A stretch of 64,000 bases of DNA from Clostridiales bacterium (GTDB lineage Bacteria; Bacillota; Clostridia; Peptostreptococcales; Anaerovoracaceae), in contig JAAZCE010000026.1 in assembly GCA_012513435.1 (NCBI GenBank), positions 62,001 to 126,000 of the forward strand. The letters run 5' to 3'. The notes beneath the pieces were generated by a model. That model did no database searches. It was not told the DNA's origin and saw only the letters and a list, made by a program, of their open reading frames with translations. The number at the start of each line of letters is the position of its first letter. The stretch's first letter is position 1. This document shows, piece after piece, positions 20,468 through 29,854 of the stretch. A program made the translations under genes and the position numbers.

Positions 20468-22357
20468 TTAATCCTCCGACTTAACCTTTCTTCCGCTTCG
20501 CCTTCTTTCAAGCTCCTTAAGGTATTTCTTCCTGAGCCTGATGTCGTCCGGAACTATTTCCACCAGCTCATCATCGTCGATGAACTCAAGAGCCTCCTCC
20601 AGAGAGAATACTCTTGCAGGTGCCAGCTTAATATTGTCGTCGCTTCCTGCCGCTCTCATGTTGGTGGCTTTTTTGGCCTTACATGGATTGACCACCATAT
20701 CATCGCTTCTGGCATTCATGCCTATAATCATGCCTTCGTAAACCTTGGTCCCCGGCTGTATAAACATCTGCACCCGTTCGCTTATGCTGAATATAGCATA
20801 GGGTGTAGCGACTCCCTCTTCCTGTGCAATGGCAACGCCGTTGGTTCTTTGGGGGATATCTCCCGTGAATTCATCAAACTTGACAAATCTCCTGACCATG
20901 GTTCCTTCACCCCTCGTATCGTTGATGAATTCACTTCTGTATCCCAGAAGACCTCTGGTCGGAACTATATATTCAAGCCTAGCGAATCCGTTTTCGCTTC
21001 TCATTTCCTGCATCATGCCTTTTCTCACATTCAGCTTTGAAATGACGGAGCCGGTATACTCATCAGGAACGGACAGAACCACCTCTTCAAAGGGTTCAAG
21101 AAGCTGTCCTTTGGCTCCTCTGCGCATTATTACCTCCGGCTTGGAAACAGCCAGTTCGTAGCCCTCGCGCCTCATGTTTTCTATCAGTATGGAAAGATGC
21201 AGCTCTCCCCTACCTGAAACCTTGAAGCTGTCCGTGGTGTCGGTTTCCTCCACCTTCAGCCCTACATTTACCTCCAGCTCTTTGCCGAGCCGTTCTCTGA
21301 TATGCCTTGATGTGACGTACTTTCCTACCTTTCCTGCGAAAGGTGACTTGTTTACCATGAAGTACATGGAAAGGGTCGGCTCCTCAATGTGTATCATCTC
21401 AAGAGGCTGAGGATTTTCAGATGCGCATATAGTCTCTCCTATGGAAATATCCGGTATTCCCGAGATAACCACTATGTCTCCCGACTCTGCCTCATTGACG
21501 GCAACTCGCTTGAGACCTCTGTATACGAAAACCTGATTTATTTTTCTCTGCTCTATCTTTCCGTCACCCTTGGCTACTGCAATAATACTTCCTGTCCTGA
21601 CAATGCCCTTTGTCACTCTTCCTATTCCCAGCCTGCCAATGTAATCGTCATATCCCAGAGCTGAAACCTGCAGCTGTAAAGGCTCATTGTTCAAATCCGG
21701 ATATGGGGTTGTATGCTTGATAATGGTGTCGAAGAGGGGAGTCACGTCAAGGCCCATCATCCCATTGGCACTTTTCTCAATCTTCTTTTCTCCCGCCTCA
21801 ATTTCTATTGTCTTCACATCCTCAGGGTCATAAACCACAATACCCTGTCTGGCTATCCCGTAAAGTATAGGGAAGTCAAGCTGTCTGTCGCTGGCTTCAA
21901 GGTCCATAAACAGCTCATAAACCTCATCCACCACTTCCTCAATTCTTGCATCCCTCTTGTCTATTTTGTTGATTAACAAAATAGGATTTATCCCCTGCTC
22001 CAGGGATTTCTTGAGGACGAACCTGGTCTGAGGCATAGGCCCCTCACTGGAATCCACCAAAAGTATAACCGTATCTACTGTCTTGATTATTCTTTCCACC
22101 TCTGACGAGAAGTCCGCATGCCCCGGAGTGTCCACTATGTTTATCTTCACATCCCCGTGCATTACAGAACAATTCTTGGAGTAAATAGTTATTCCTCTTT
22201 CTCTCTCTATATCATCGCTGTCCATGATACAGTCTGCAACCTGTTCATTGTCTCTGAACACTCCGCTCTGGTTTAAAAACGCATCAACCAGGGTGGATTT
22301 ACCTGCATCTACGTGTGCGATAACTGCTATGTTTATTATTTTCTTCTTATCGGTCAT
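20468..22357 (-). CDS. typA: Translational GTPase TypA/BipA
   Basis: A 629-residue ribosome-associated GTPase of the elongation factor family, linked to 50S assembly and stress adaptation. G1 AHVDAGKST, G3 DTPGHADF and G4 NKIDKRDA are present near the amino end, followed by EF-Tu domain-2-like, EF-G domain-III/V-like and the TypA-specific carboxyl domain with GEGTMVRRF and PCKAKKATNMRAAGSD. Length is slightly above the usual 605-615 owing to a basic tail. It is transcribed leftwards with the MscS gene and is divergent from the amidase gene. Confidence 0.96.
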   Translation of the reverse strand: MTDKKKIINIAVIAHVDAGKSTLVDAFLNQSGVFRDNEQVADCIMDSDDIERERGITIYSKNCSVMHGDVKINIVDTPGHADFSSEVERIIKTVDTVILLVDSSEGPMPQTRFVLKKSLEQGINPILLINKIDKRDARIEEVVDEVYELFMDLEASDRQLDFPILYGIARQGIVVYDPEDVKTIEIEAGEKKIEKSANGMMGLDVTPLFDTIIKHTTPYPDLNNEPLQLQVSALGYDDYIGRLGIGRVTKGIVRTGSIIAVAKGDGKIEQRKINQVFVYRGLKRVAVNEAESGDIVVISGIPDISIGETICASENPQPLEMIHIEEPTLSMYFMVNKSPFAGKVGKYVTSRHIRERLGKELEVNVGLKVEETDTTDSFKVSGRGELHLSILIENMRREGYELAVSKPEVIMRRGAKGQLLEPFEEVVLSVPDEYTGSVISKLNVRKGMMQEMRSENGFARLEYIVPTRGLLGYRSEFINDTRGEGTMVRRFVKFDEFTGDIPQRTNGVAIAQEEGVATPYAIFSISERVQMFIQPGTKVYEGMIIGMNARSDDMVVNPCKAKKATNMRAAGSDDNIKLAPARVFSLEEALEFIDDDELVEIVPDDIRLRKKYLKELERRRSGRKVKSED

Positions 22358-22487
22358 TTCTTTTTCCTGCTTTCATGTAATTTCCCTTGACATTATATTT
22401 TAAAACAAATATGCCGCTGTGTCAAAAAATAAATATTCTGCGTACATTAAAATAGACGCTAAATCAAAATAATTAAAGGAGTTTTTT

Positions 22488-23036
22488 ATGCCAAGCCTAT
22501 TTTTGAGCCCCTCCGTTCAGGATTTTAATCCCTACACCAATGGACTGGGCAGTGAAGAATACAACATGAACCTTATCGCCGATGCCATGGAGCCATATCT
22601 GGTTGCATCGGGAATAACCTTCACGCGAAACAACCCCGACGACACCCTTTCGCAGGCCATAGCTCTTTCCAACGCGGGTAACTACGATTTTCATCTTGCC
22701 CTTCATTCCAATGCGGCGCCGCCGTCTCTTGCTGGTCAGATACAGGGACCCGATGTTTACTACTATGCTACCAGTACGGAAGGCAAGCGTGCCGCAGACA
22801 TATTCGCAGACAATCTTAAGGTCATTTATCCCGACCCAGCTCTTGTAAACACAGTCCCCAACACAACTCTGGGAGAACTCCGTCTCGTTCGCGCGCCGTC
22901 TAACCTCATCGAGCTTGCCTATCACGACAACCTGGAAGACGCCCTGTGGATAGTAAACAATACGGATAACATAGCCCGTAACCTTGTGCTGAGCCTTACG
23001 GAATATTTTGGGATACCCTTTGTATTGCCTGAATAA
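22488..23036 (+). CDS. N-acetylmuramoyl-L-alanine amidase (Amidase_3-like)
   Basis: A 182-residue protein with the Amidase_3 core: GSEEYNMNLIADAM (a likely zinc-ligand Glu), HLALHSNAAP (ligand His) and the final ELAYHDN with the catalytic-region Glu. The usual first zinc ligand in the GHGG motif is not present; LSPSVQDFN is in that place. There is no signal peptide, so it either acts inside the mother cell, as some spore autolysins do, or leaves by another route. AAAGGAG precedes the ATG. It is a single gene divergent from typA; the methyltransferase gene follows 50 bases later. Confidence 0.8.
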   Translation: MPSLFLSPSVQDFNPYTNGLGSEEYNMNLIADAMEPYLVASGITFTRNNPDDTLSQAIALSNAGNYDFHLALHSNAAPPSLAGQIQGPDVYYYATSTEGKRAADIFADNLKVIYPDPALVNTVPNTTLGELRLVRAPSNLIELAYHDNLEDALWIVNNTDNIARNLVLSLTEYFGIPFVLPE

Positions 23037-23086
23037 TTTCCCTGTGATAGTATATACTTATCAAATCCAATATAGGAGATATTATC

Positions 23087-24247
23087 ATGGAAAAAATAAC
23101 AAGTGTTCTCTGTTCGGCTATGGACGGCGGCAAGCTGGTTAAAATCGTATTTGCCGGCAAGAAGAAAAAATCACTGGAATACAAGAAGGTAATCCTTCGC
23201 CCTGTCACAATCAAAGGGGAGTACATGTGTCAGGCGGAGTTCCATTACGATAAAAAGGTCATCCATAAAAACATACCCTACTATGAGGCTGTTGATTTTG
23301 CCGGCGACTTAATAAGAAACGACTTCAAGCAAATCAACATCCTCACAGAGGATGAAGATATTCAAATTCTTGCTTCCAAGCCCGATAATCCTAAGATAAC
23401 CTATCAGGAAACCAGTCGAAACATTGGAAGCATCCAGCATGACAGGAAGAAGCAGTACATCATCCCAGACGGGGAGCCTTGTGATTTCCTAATTAAGCTA
23501 GGGGTAATGTCGGAAGACGGCAAGGTAGTCCAAAAGCACTACTCCAAGTTCAGGCAGATAAACAGGTTCCTTGAAATCACCGATGATTCCTTTGAAAGCC
23601 TCCCCACCCAGGGGACTATCCGCATCATAGACTTTGGCTGTGGCAAAAGCTACCTGACCTTTGCGCTCTACTACTATTTGAAGCTTATGAAAAAAAGGGA
23701 TGTGGAGATAGTAGGTCTTGACCTAAAGGAAGACGTTATACGCTTTTGCAATGATATTGCAGTTGATCTTGGATACGATGATTTGAAGTTCATAACGGGA
23801 GACATTGCCGACTATGAAAGCGACGGTGCCGATATGGTTGTGACGCTCCATGCCTGTGATACGGCCACGGACTTTGCCCTGATAAATGCCGTAAAATGGC
23901 ACAGCAAGGTTATACTTTCCGTTCCATGTTGCCAGCACGAGCTATTTCCCCAGATTAAAAATCCCGTCAACCAGCCTATTCTGAAGCACGGCATTATCAA
24001 GGACAAGTTCACCGAGCTTCTGACCGACGGCCTGCGAGGTCTCAAGCTGGAGGAGGCTGGGTATCACGTGTCCATGATTGAGTTCACTTCTCTTGAACAC
24101 ACCTCCAAAAACATCATGATAAAGGCAGTCCTTCCTAAATCAAAGGATATGACTTCAATAAAAAAAGCCTCGGAAGAATACCGGGCTTTGAGAGATTTTT
24201 ATAATGTTAAGCCTTCCTGCGAAAAAATAGGCACTATATCCCCATAA
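23087..24247 (+). CDS. Class I SAM-dependent methyltransferase (Methyltransf_32-like)
   Basis: A 386-residue protein. The first 170 residues form a family-specific region; from about residue 180 a Rossmann methyltransferase begins with IIDFGCGKSYLTFALYYYL (SAM-binding loop), then VGLDLKEDV, then VTLHACDTATDFAL and SVPCCQHEL. The HACDTATD and PCCQHE motifs are those of the GSTCD-like Methyltransf_32 group, where an RNA substrate is often suggested but not proven in bacteria. AGGAG lies before the ATG. Its last 14 bases overlap the convergent end of lysO. Confidence 0.8.
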   Translation: MEKITSVLCSAMDGGKLVKIVFAGKKKKSLEYKKVILRPVTIKGEYMCQAEFHYDKKVIHKNIPYYEAVDFAGDLIRNDFKQINILTEDEDIQILASKPDNPKITYQETSRNIGSIQHDRKKQYIIPDGEPCDFLIKLGVMSEDGKVVQKHYSKFRQINRFLEITDDSFESLPTQGTIRIIDFGCGKSYLTFALYYYLKLMKKRDVEIVGLDLKEDVIRFCNDIAVDLGYDDLKFITGDIADYESDGADMVVTLHACDTATDFALINAVKWHSKVILSVPCCQHELFPQIKNPVNQPILKHGIIKDKFTELLTDGLRGLKLEEAGYHVSMIEFTSLEHTSKNIMIKAVLPKSKDMTSIKKASEEYRALRDFYNVKPSCEKIGTISP

Positions 24248-25214
24248 CAACCGGCACCAGCGTCGATGTGACGATGCACATGAGGAAGCCTATGGCAAAG
24301 GAATAGACTACCGTATCAGGCCTGCAGGACCTTTCCACAATAGGCATACACACATCCATGGCTGCAACTCCCGGAACTCCCGTAGCTTCAAGATATCCGA
24401 TTTTCTTGGCAATGAGCGGAATAAAGACCAGGCCAGCGGTTTCTCTTATTACGTTGTGCATAAATGATACTGCGCTTGCAATGGTATACTGGGTGCCTGC
24501 CGCCGCAATGACGTTAGGAGCATAAGTATACCATCCGAATCCAGCACAAATGGCGATTCCTTCTTTTATGGTAAATCCGAAGAAAAAGCAGCATATAGTA
24601 CCTAGTAGTAAAGTTCCCAGCACTGCCGCAAAGGGAAAGGCAAAGGCTTTAAAGCCTACTGACTTCAAATTGGCTGCCACGGTCCCCGAAAGTCCCAAGT
24701 CAAAACCTACCAAGGTAAGAAGAACCGTTAATAGAACCACCAAGGATATATTGGAGTATTGGTCAAACTGCTCAAGGGCGGAGCCTGTCATTACCACCGC
24801 CGCAAGATGGCCGGCTACCATTCCCAATACCACCAGTGCCAAGATAATAATTGTACTCTTTAAATCCAGTTTATCCTCTTCCGGTTCTGCCAAACCACCA
24901 TCCTCTTCTTCTTTTGATCTCTCAAGTCTTCCGTATCTATCTATCTTAAGCACCTTTCGCACTGCAAATATGGCCACCATGCTTCCGGCTATAGTTATGA
25001 TTGTAATGACCAACGATTGAATGCCAATTGTCCCAAGATTATCTGTTATCTGTTTATTTGTTCCCATTCTAAGACCCATGATAAGCACCATCACGTAAAT
25101 GGTAATCATCATGGCAGGGCTTACAAAGCTAAATTTTTCACTCTTACTGCGAAGCTTGGATGCCGCTATATACGCTCCGGCCATAAAGCTCCAGTACAGA
25201 ATCAGAAGTTTCAC
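24234..25214 (-). CDS. lysO: Lysine exporter LysO family
   Basis: A 326-residue membrane protein with eight or more helices. The order of segments (GFDLGLSGT, then [14 protein letters not shown], then [15 protein letters not shown] and [16 protein letters not shown]) is that of the LysO/YbjE (DUF340) family, which exports lysine and its toxic analogue thialysine in Escherichia coli. Here a charged cytoplasmic loop (about residues 98-118) links the amino and carboxyl halves. Its start overlaps the stop of ung by four bases. Function as a lysine exporter is inferred from the family. Confidence 0.85.
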   Translation of the reverse strand: MKLLILYWSFMAGAYIAASKLRSKSEKFSFVSPAMMITIYVMVLIMGLRMGTNKQITDNLGTIGIQSLVITIITIAGSMVAIFAVRKVLKIDRYGRLERSKEEEDGGLAEPEEDKLDLKSTIIILALVVLGMVAGHLAAVVMTGSALEQFDQYSNISLVVLLTVLLTLVGFDLGLSGTVAANLKSVGFKAFAFPFAAVLGTLLLGTICCFFFGFTIKEGIAICAGFGWYTYAPNVIAAAGTQYTIASAVSFMHNVIRETAGLVFIPLIAKKIGYLEATGVPGVAAMDVCMPIVERSCRPDTVVYSFAIGFLMCIVTSTLVPVVMGI

Positions 25215-25882
25215 TCCGGTATTCTCCAGTCTATAGGTTCCTGACCAGTGAATTTCAAAAATTCATTAGTCCGCGAGAAATACTTCCCGTCCCAGAATCC
25301 GTTATGGGCTGACAAAGGACTTGGATGTGCCCCCTTGATTATACAATGCTGCGGATTGGTAATAAGAGCGGTCTTGGCTTTGGCATTGGCTCCCCACAGA
25401 ATGAATACCATAGGCTCCTTCCTTTCGTTGAGAAGCTCTATCACTCTATCGGTAAATATCTCCCAGCCCTTGCCCTTATGGGAATTAGCCTGATTCTGAC
25501 GTACAGTGAGGACAGCATTGAGCAGAAGAACTCCGCTGTTCGCCCAGCTTTCGAGGTTCCCGTGATTCGGCGGCTCGATTCCCAAATCACTGTTCAGCTC
25601 CTTGAATATGTTCAAAAGTGACGGCGGCTTAGGAACGCCCTTTTGCACAGAAAAACACAGCCCGTGGGCCTGCCCAGGCTGGTGATAGGGGTCTTGACCG
25701 ATAATGACGGCCTTAACCCTTTCATAAGGAGTGAACTTCAGTGCATTAAAAATATGGTACATATCAGGGTAAATAACCCTGCTGCTGTACTCCGACTTTA
25801 AAAATCCCCTTAATTTAAGGTAGTAATCCTTGTAGAATTCTCCCTTTAGGACTTCGTCCCAACTGTTTCCTATGTTAACCAT
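25211..25882 (-). CDS. ung: Uracil-DNA glycosylase
   Basis: A 223-residue family 1 uracil-DNA glycosylase. The catalytic motif [14 protein letters not shown] holds the general base Asp, [10 protein letters not shown] is the middle motif, and [11 protein letters not shown] near the end is the minor-groove loop with the catalytic His. Length is normal. It excises uracil from DNA as the first step of base-excision repair. It is the first gene of a two-gene leftward unit with lysO (four-base overlap) and is divergent from the DUF6873 gene across 93 bases. Confidence 0.97.
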   Translation of the reverse strand: MVNIGNSWDEVLKGEFYKDYYLKLRGFLKSEYSSRVIYPDMYHIFNALKFTPYERVKAVIIGQDPYHQPGQAHGLCFSVQKGVPKPPSLLNIFKELNSDLGIEPPNHGNLESWANSGVLLLNAVLTVRQNQANSHKGKGWEIFTDRVIELLNERKEPMVFILWGANAKAKTALITNPQHCIIKGAHPSPLSAHNGFWDGKYFSRTNEFLKFTGQEPIDWRIPE

Positions 25883-25975
25883 GGTACTATTATACGTTTA
25901 TTCCACTCTTATTACAAGTTTGAAATTAGCCTCATGTTGTTTGTAATTACTCCCATCAAAGGGTATAATAACCAT

Positions 25976-26710
25976 ATGAAAAAAGTTTATTTATCCAGCA
26001 TGGCGAAAAAACCTTTAATTGAATACGTGACGAGCATCGGATATGAGCCTGTGTTCATAGACGGCAAGGATTCCCCTCTGTCCGACTCCGTCGCCACCCA
26101 TCCCGATATATACATGTGTTCCCTTGGAACAAATGAAGATGCGGAGCTGTTCCACGGCAGCACGGATGCTCTTGGAAGCAGGTATCCTGCGGACATTATT
26201 TACAATGCTGTCTGCACGGAGGAATTCTTTATTCATAACATGGACTACACCGCAAAGGCTCTATCGGAAAAGGCTCTATCAAAGGAGACTCTCTCGGAAA
26301 TTCGCCCTCCCGCAGGGGCTGCTGGCCGTAAAAAAGTCAACGTTTCTCAAGGATATACCCGCTGCTGCTGCTTGCCTGTGGATTCCCAGTCCTTCATTAC
26401 TTCCGACCGGGGCATTGCAAAGGCTTTGGATGTTGCCGGGGCTGACGTTCTTCTTATCAGTCAGGGACATGTAAAGCTCCAAGGCTTTGAATATGGCTTT
26501 ATAGGCGGCTGTGGCGGAAGGATTTTTACACATGGAAAACCCGTCGTGATTTTTAACGGCGATTTGTCATCTCACCCTGACTACTTAGCCATAAAGCAAT
26601 TTATCGAAGATCGAAGTAACGCCATAATGTTTTTTGAAGAATACCAATTAGAAGATATAGGAAGTATAATACCGGAAGATATAGGAAATTCAACATCGGA
26701 GAAGCTATGA
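25976..26710 (+). CDS. DUF6873-type protein (GME-fold), unknown function
   Basis: A 244-residue protein that resembles the DUF6873 family; its fold is thought to be like that of guanidino-group modifying enzymes, but no activity is known. Recognisable parts are YTRCCCLPVDSQSFITSDRG, VLLISQGHVKLQGFEYGFIGG and the closing NGDLSSHPDY. A short repeat is seen near residues 93-106 (ALSEK-ALSKE-TLSEI). The start at 25976 is chosen because the protein then begins MKKVYLSS with AAAGGG upstream; the frame is open 14 codons further. It overlaps the radical SAM gene by four bases. Confidence 0.65.
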   Translation: MKKVYLSSMAKKPLIEYVTSIGYEPVFIDGKDSPLSDSVATHPDIYMCSLGTNEDAELFHGSTDALGSRYPADIIYNAVCTEEFFIHNMDYTAKALSEKALSKETLSEIRPPAGAAGRKKVNVSQGYTRCCCLPVDSQSFITSDRGIAKALDVAGADVLLISQGHVKLQGFEYGFIGGCGGRIFTHGKPVVIFNGDLSSHPDYLAIKQFIEDRSNAIMFFEEYQLEDIGSIIPEDIGNSTSEKL

Positions 26711-27777
26711 AAAAGCATGCAATAATACCGGTCTTCATACCTCACAGAGGCTGTCCCAACGACTGCGTCTTCTGCAACCAAAAGGCCATAACAGCCAGAG
26801 ACGGTGATGTGAAACCTGAAGATGTAAAAAACATAATAGAAACATACCTGCCTACTCTTGAGGGCCGCGGCCTTGAAACTATTGAGCTAGCTTTTTTCGG
26901 CGGCAGCTTTACAGGAATCCCTATGGAGGATCAGTCCGCCTTCCTTAAAGTGGCTAAGAGGTACAAGGACGCAGGATATATCCACAAGATCCACATGTCT
27001 ACAAGACCAGATTATATCGACGAAAGAATCCTCGACAACCTAAAGTTCTATGGCGCCGATATCATAGAACTGGGAGTCCAGTCCTTTGACGACAAGGTAC
27101 TGGCTGCATCTGCCAGGGGTCATACCTCACAGGCCGTCTACCGGGCATGCGATTTAATCAAGGATTACAGCTTTGAACTGGGCATTCAGCTTATGATAGG
27201 TCTGCCTGAGGATTCTCTTAAGTCCTGCATCTATTCAGCAAAAGAAACCGTGAAGTTAGCTCCTTCAATAGCCAGACTCTATCCTACCATCGTCCTTAAC
27301 GATACGAGACTTCTGGAAATGTACAAAGAGGGAGCTTACACGCCTCTAACTACAGAAGACGCCCTCAAAATCACCGTGGAAATGTATAAGATGATAGATT
27401 CTGCCGGCATCAACATCATCAGGGTAGGCCTTAAAAGCACTGACCTTATCACCGAAGGAGGCGAAATACAGGGCAACACATATCACCCTGCCTTCAGACA
27501 ACTTGTCGAAGGGGAAATCGCCAAGGAATCCTTGGAAAATCAGCTAATAAAAAATCTGCTGGCGGAAAATCAGCCGCCAAACTTTTTTATAGAGCCGGAG
27601 CACAATTTTTCCTTTAGCTTTTACAGCAACGGCAATTCTTTTTCCAATATGGTAGGTAATTCCAAGAGGAACAAGCTCTACTTCCAGGGAAAATACAAAA
27701 AAATAAGAATCACCTACAGAGTAGATGATTCTCTTCAAGATGGACACTATGTGGTCAGAAACAGGGAGGGCTATTAG
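26707..27777 (+). CDS. Radical SAM protein, Elp3/YhcC-like without acetyltransferase domain
   Basis: A 356-residue radical SAM enzyme. The cluster motif CX3CX2C is at C16, C20 and C23 (GCPNDCVFC). AFFGGSFTGIP, STRPDYID, and ELGVQSFDDKVL are typical of the Elp3-like branch, to which tRNA-modifying Elp3 and uncharacterised YhcC proteins belong. The acetyltransferase domain of true Elp3 is missing; the carboxyl third (about 270-356) is specific to clostridial relatives. It starts inside the end of the DUF6873 gene and its last four bases overlap the convergent cysteine-rich gene. Confidence 0.85.
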   Translation: MKKHAIIPVFIPHRGCPNDCVFCNQKAITARDGDVKPEDVKNIIETYLPTLEGRGLETIELAFFGGSFTGIPMEDQSAFLKVAKRYKDAGYIHKIHMSTRPDYIDERILDNLKFYGADIIELGVQSFDDKVLAASARGHTSQAVYRACDLIKDYSFELGIQLMIGLPEDSLKSCIYSAKETVKLAPSIARLYPTIVLNDTRLLEMYKEGAYTPLTTEDALKITVEMYKMIDSAGINIIRVGLKSTDLITEGGEIQGNTYHPAFRQLVEGEIAKESLENQLIKNLLAENQPPNFFIEPEHNFSFSFYSNGNSFSNMVGNSKRNKLYFQGKYKKIRITYRVDDSLQDGHYVVRNREGY

Positions 27778-27971
27778 TCGCCACAACCGCATCTGCAGCC
27801 GCAGCCGCAGCCTCCTCCGCAGCTTCCACATCCACAATCACAGCTTCTGCAGCCACAGCCCCATCGTCTTCTCCTTCTTCCGCAACCACAAGTGGTTTCT
27901 TCCCTTTCACATCTTTCGGATGTCCAGGCAGTTCCTGCCGGTATCCAGTAACATCTATCACAATTTGTCAT
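27774..27971 (-). CDS. Cysteine-rich 65-residue protein, unknown function
   Basis: A 65-residue protein with 16 cysteines, 15 of them not in the first three residues, at 4, 7, 21, 28, 30, 39, 41, 44, 46, 48, 51, 55, 57, 59, 61 and 63. An R5 run stands at 32-36. From residue 39 on, the pattern is mostly CGC and CXXC, spaced by Gly, Arg, Ser or Asp. The start is chosen for the AAAGGAGA ribosome site nine bases before the ATG at 27971; the open frame extends 37 codons further upstream, but there the reading is not protein-like. I recognise no family. Metal binding, a disulfide-linked coat protein and a peptide precursor are possible. It is the last gene of the leftward ECF-exoA-pdaA run. Confidence 0.65.
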   Translation of the reverse strand: MTNCDRCYWIPAGTAWTSERCEREETTCGCGRRRRRWGCGCRSCDCGCGSCGGGCGCGCRCGCGD

Positions 27972-28017
27972 AAAAAAATCTCCTTTCATCCGTATGGTAT
28001 ATACTATGAAAAGAGAT

Positions 28018-28203
28018 TTATTTAGGTTCTTCTTGGTCTTGGGCATGATGGTTATTATCCCCGTCCTCCATGTCCGTAGCATCGTCAGCCTCCTTAGCCC
28101 GCTTCACCGCTTCAATAAACTGGTCGGACTGCCGTTTATTGACCTTGAATATAGCCACAGCTATTATGAATACTATTATACCTAATACGACTAATACTGG
28201 CAT
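28018..28203 (-). CDS. Small single-helix membrane protein, unknown function
   Basis: A 61-residue protein: residues 2-19 are one hydrophobic helix, followed by KVNKR and a charged, acidic tail (residues 25-61) with His and Asp repeats near the end. An AAAGGAG seven bases before the ATG at 28203 makes translation likely. It lies 31 bases downstream of the pdaA stop and 46 bases upstream of the cysteine-rich gene. No family recognised. The basic residues after the helix suggest the tail is cytoplasmic. Confidence 0.6.
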   Translation of the reverse strand: MPVLVVLGIIVFIIAVAIFKVNKRQSDQFIEAVKRAKEADDATDMEDGDNNHHAQDQEEPK

Positions 28204-28234
28204 GACCTGCTCCTTTCTGCAAAATTTGTTACCG

Positions 28235-29044
28235 CTACTTCAACTCTTCTATTCTCTTAAAAGTATACCCTATTTTCTCCCACTTCGTCAATAATCTATC
28301 TAGTATCCTACAGTTAGTTTCCGATGTGCTGTGCAGCAGCACTATTGCTCCCGGATGTATCCTCGGAATAAGTTTGTCAAAAGCCTCTTCATTTGTAGGC
28401 TGGTCCGACTCATACCAGTCCACATAGGCCAGACTCCAGAATATGGTCTTGTAGCCCATATCCTCCGCCATTTCAAGGTTAGCTTCACTGTATTTCCCCT
28501 GTGGCGGTCTATAGTACTTCTTCATTTTCTTACCGGTAACCTTTTCATAAGACTTTTCCAGTTTTGCAAGTTCCTCCTGAAAGGCCTCTTCCGTTGAAAT
28601 TTCTGACATGTCAGGGTGAGTATAGGTATGGTTGCCTACGGTATGACCCTCCTTTACCATTCTATTTACCAAGTCAGGGCTTGTTTCGATATAGTTCCCC
28701 ACCAGGAAAAATACGGCTGGAGCATTGTGTTTTTTTAGCACATCAAGTATCTTGGCCGTATACCCGTTTTCGTATCCCGCATCAAAGGTCAGATACAATA
28801 CTTTTTTGTCCGTATCCTCAGCATAATACCCATTATATTTTTTTAGATAGTCAGCCGTAGCGTTCCCTATAGGGGCTTCACCCTCTTCCTGAAAGCTGAG
28901 CCCCCAGTTACCATCGGCCGTCGTGCTGACGGTCCTGCTTTCCATAAATGCTGTCAGCCCGTAAATCCCCAGACCTAATACAAAAACAACAGCTATACTT
29001 CCCAAGGCTCGTAACGCACCTCGCTTCTTAATCATAAGAATCAT
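28235..29044 (-). CDS. pdaA: Delta-lactam-biosynthetic de-N-acetylase (PdaA-like)
   Basis: A 269-residue polysaccharide deacetylase with an amino-terminal signal anchor (about 8-32). NWGLSFQEEGEAPIGNATA just before the catalytic domain is the PdaA-specific leader. Deacetylase motifs: TFDAGYENG (catalytic Asp; most PdaA have TFDNGYENG), HTYTHPD (zinc-binding His pair), RPPQGKYS and the terminal LLHSTSE. In Bacillus PdaA removes acetyl groups from muramic acid so that muramic lactam can form in spore cortex. GAGGTGA precedes the ATG. It sits between exoA and a small membrane protein gene on the same strand. Confidence 0.88.
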   Translation of the reverse strand: MILMIKKRGALRALGSIAVVFVLGLGIYGLTAFMESRTVSTTADGNWGLSFQEEGEAPIGNATADYLKKYNGYYAEDTDKKVLYLTFDAGYENGYTAKILDVLKKHNAPAVFFLVGNYIETSPDLVNRMVKEGHTVGNHTYTHPDMSEISTEEAFQEELAKLEKSYEKVTGKKMKKYYRPPQGKYSEANLEMAEDMGYKTIFWSLAYVDWYESDQPTNEEAFDKLIPRIHPGAIVLLHSTSETNCRILDRLLTKWEKIGYTFKRIEELK

Positions 29045-29098
29045 AATGTCATCACCTCGGAAAATTATATTAGCGCTGTCCTGTCCTTATTCCATGAT

Positions 29099-29854
29099 TT
29101 ATGCATCTATTTCCAAAACTACGGGACAGTGGTCGCTGCCGAGGACGTCAGTCAGTATCTCCGCCTTCTCCAATTTGTCATTCAGTGCCTCCGACACGAG
29201 AAAATAGTCGATACGCCATCCTGCGTTGTTAGCTCTTGCGTTAAACCTATAGCTCCACCATGAATAGACACCTTCTTTATCAGGATAAAAGTATCTGAAG
29301 GTATCTGTAAAGCCCGCTGCCTGTAGCTCCGTCATCTTATCTCTTTCTTCATGGGTAAAGCCTGCATTCTTCCTGTTGGTCTTGGGATTTTTTAAATCCA
29401 GCTCCCTGTGAGCTACGTTAAAATCGCCACAGGTTATCACTGGCTTTTTCGCTTCCAGCTTTTTAAGGTATGCGCGAAAATCATCCTCCCAATTCATTCT
29501 GTAATTCAACCTCTTAAGCTGATCCTGAGAATTAGGCACGTAGACGTTGACAAGATAGAAATCCTCATACTCTGCGGTTATCATCCTGCCCTCGTGGTCA
29601 TGCTCGTCAATCTCCATTCCATAGGTAACGCTTACAGGCTCCCTTTTCGTAAACACAGCCGTTCCCGAATATCCCTTTTTGTCAGCTGAACACCAATATT
29701 GATGGTAGCCTTCAAGAGGCACCTCTGCCTGGCCCTCCTGCATCTTGGTCTCCTGTATACACAGGATGTCCGCCTCCGCTTCCTTTGCAAAGCCAAGAAA
29801 ACCCTTGTTCATGGCTGCCCTTATCCCGTTTACATTCCACGATACTAATTTCAT
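29099..29854 (-). CDS. exoA: Exodeoxyribonuclease III
   Basis: A 251-residue AP endonuclease/3'-exonuclease of the ExoIII family, acting in base-excision repair. Family motifs are in order: SWNVNGIRAA, CIQETKMQ (metal Glu), VYVPNSQD, GDFNVAHRELDL, YSWWSYRFNARANNAGWRIDYFL and LGSDHCPV with the catalytic Asp-His pair. Length is normal. Its start overlaps the stop of the EcfT-phosphatase fusion by four bases, and pdaA follows 55 bases later. Confidence 0.95.
   Translation of the reverse strand: MKLVSWNVNGIRAAMNKGFLGFAKEAEADILCIQETKMQEGQAEVPLEGYHQYWCSADKKGYSGTAVFTKREPVSVTYGMEIDEHDHEGRMITAEYEDFYLVNVYVPNSQDQLKRLNYRMNWEDDFRAYLKKLEAKKPVITCGDFNVAHRELDLKNPKTNRKNAGFTHEERDKMTELQAAGFTDTFRYFYPDKEGVYSWWSYRFNARANNAGWRIDYFLVSEALNDKLEKAEILTDVLGSDHCPVVLEIDA

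Noticed and set aside
19779-20471. 230-codon plus-strand frame inside the MscS gene
   Set aside because: Antisense shadow of a conserved channel gene with no ribosome site or family match.
22497-22925. 142-codon minus-strand frame opposite the amidase gene
   Set aside because: Arg/Val-rich reading without ribosome site; the amidase on the other strand has recognisable motifs.
27544-27961. Two further minus-strand frames overlapping the cysteine-rich gene and the radical SAM gene
   Set aside because: They are alternate frames of the same GC-rich repeat (Arg/Leu- and Ala/Glu-rich readings) without ribosome sites; only the Cys-rich frame has one.
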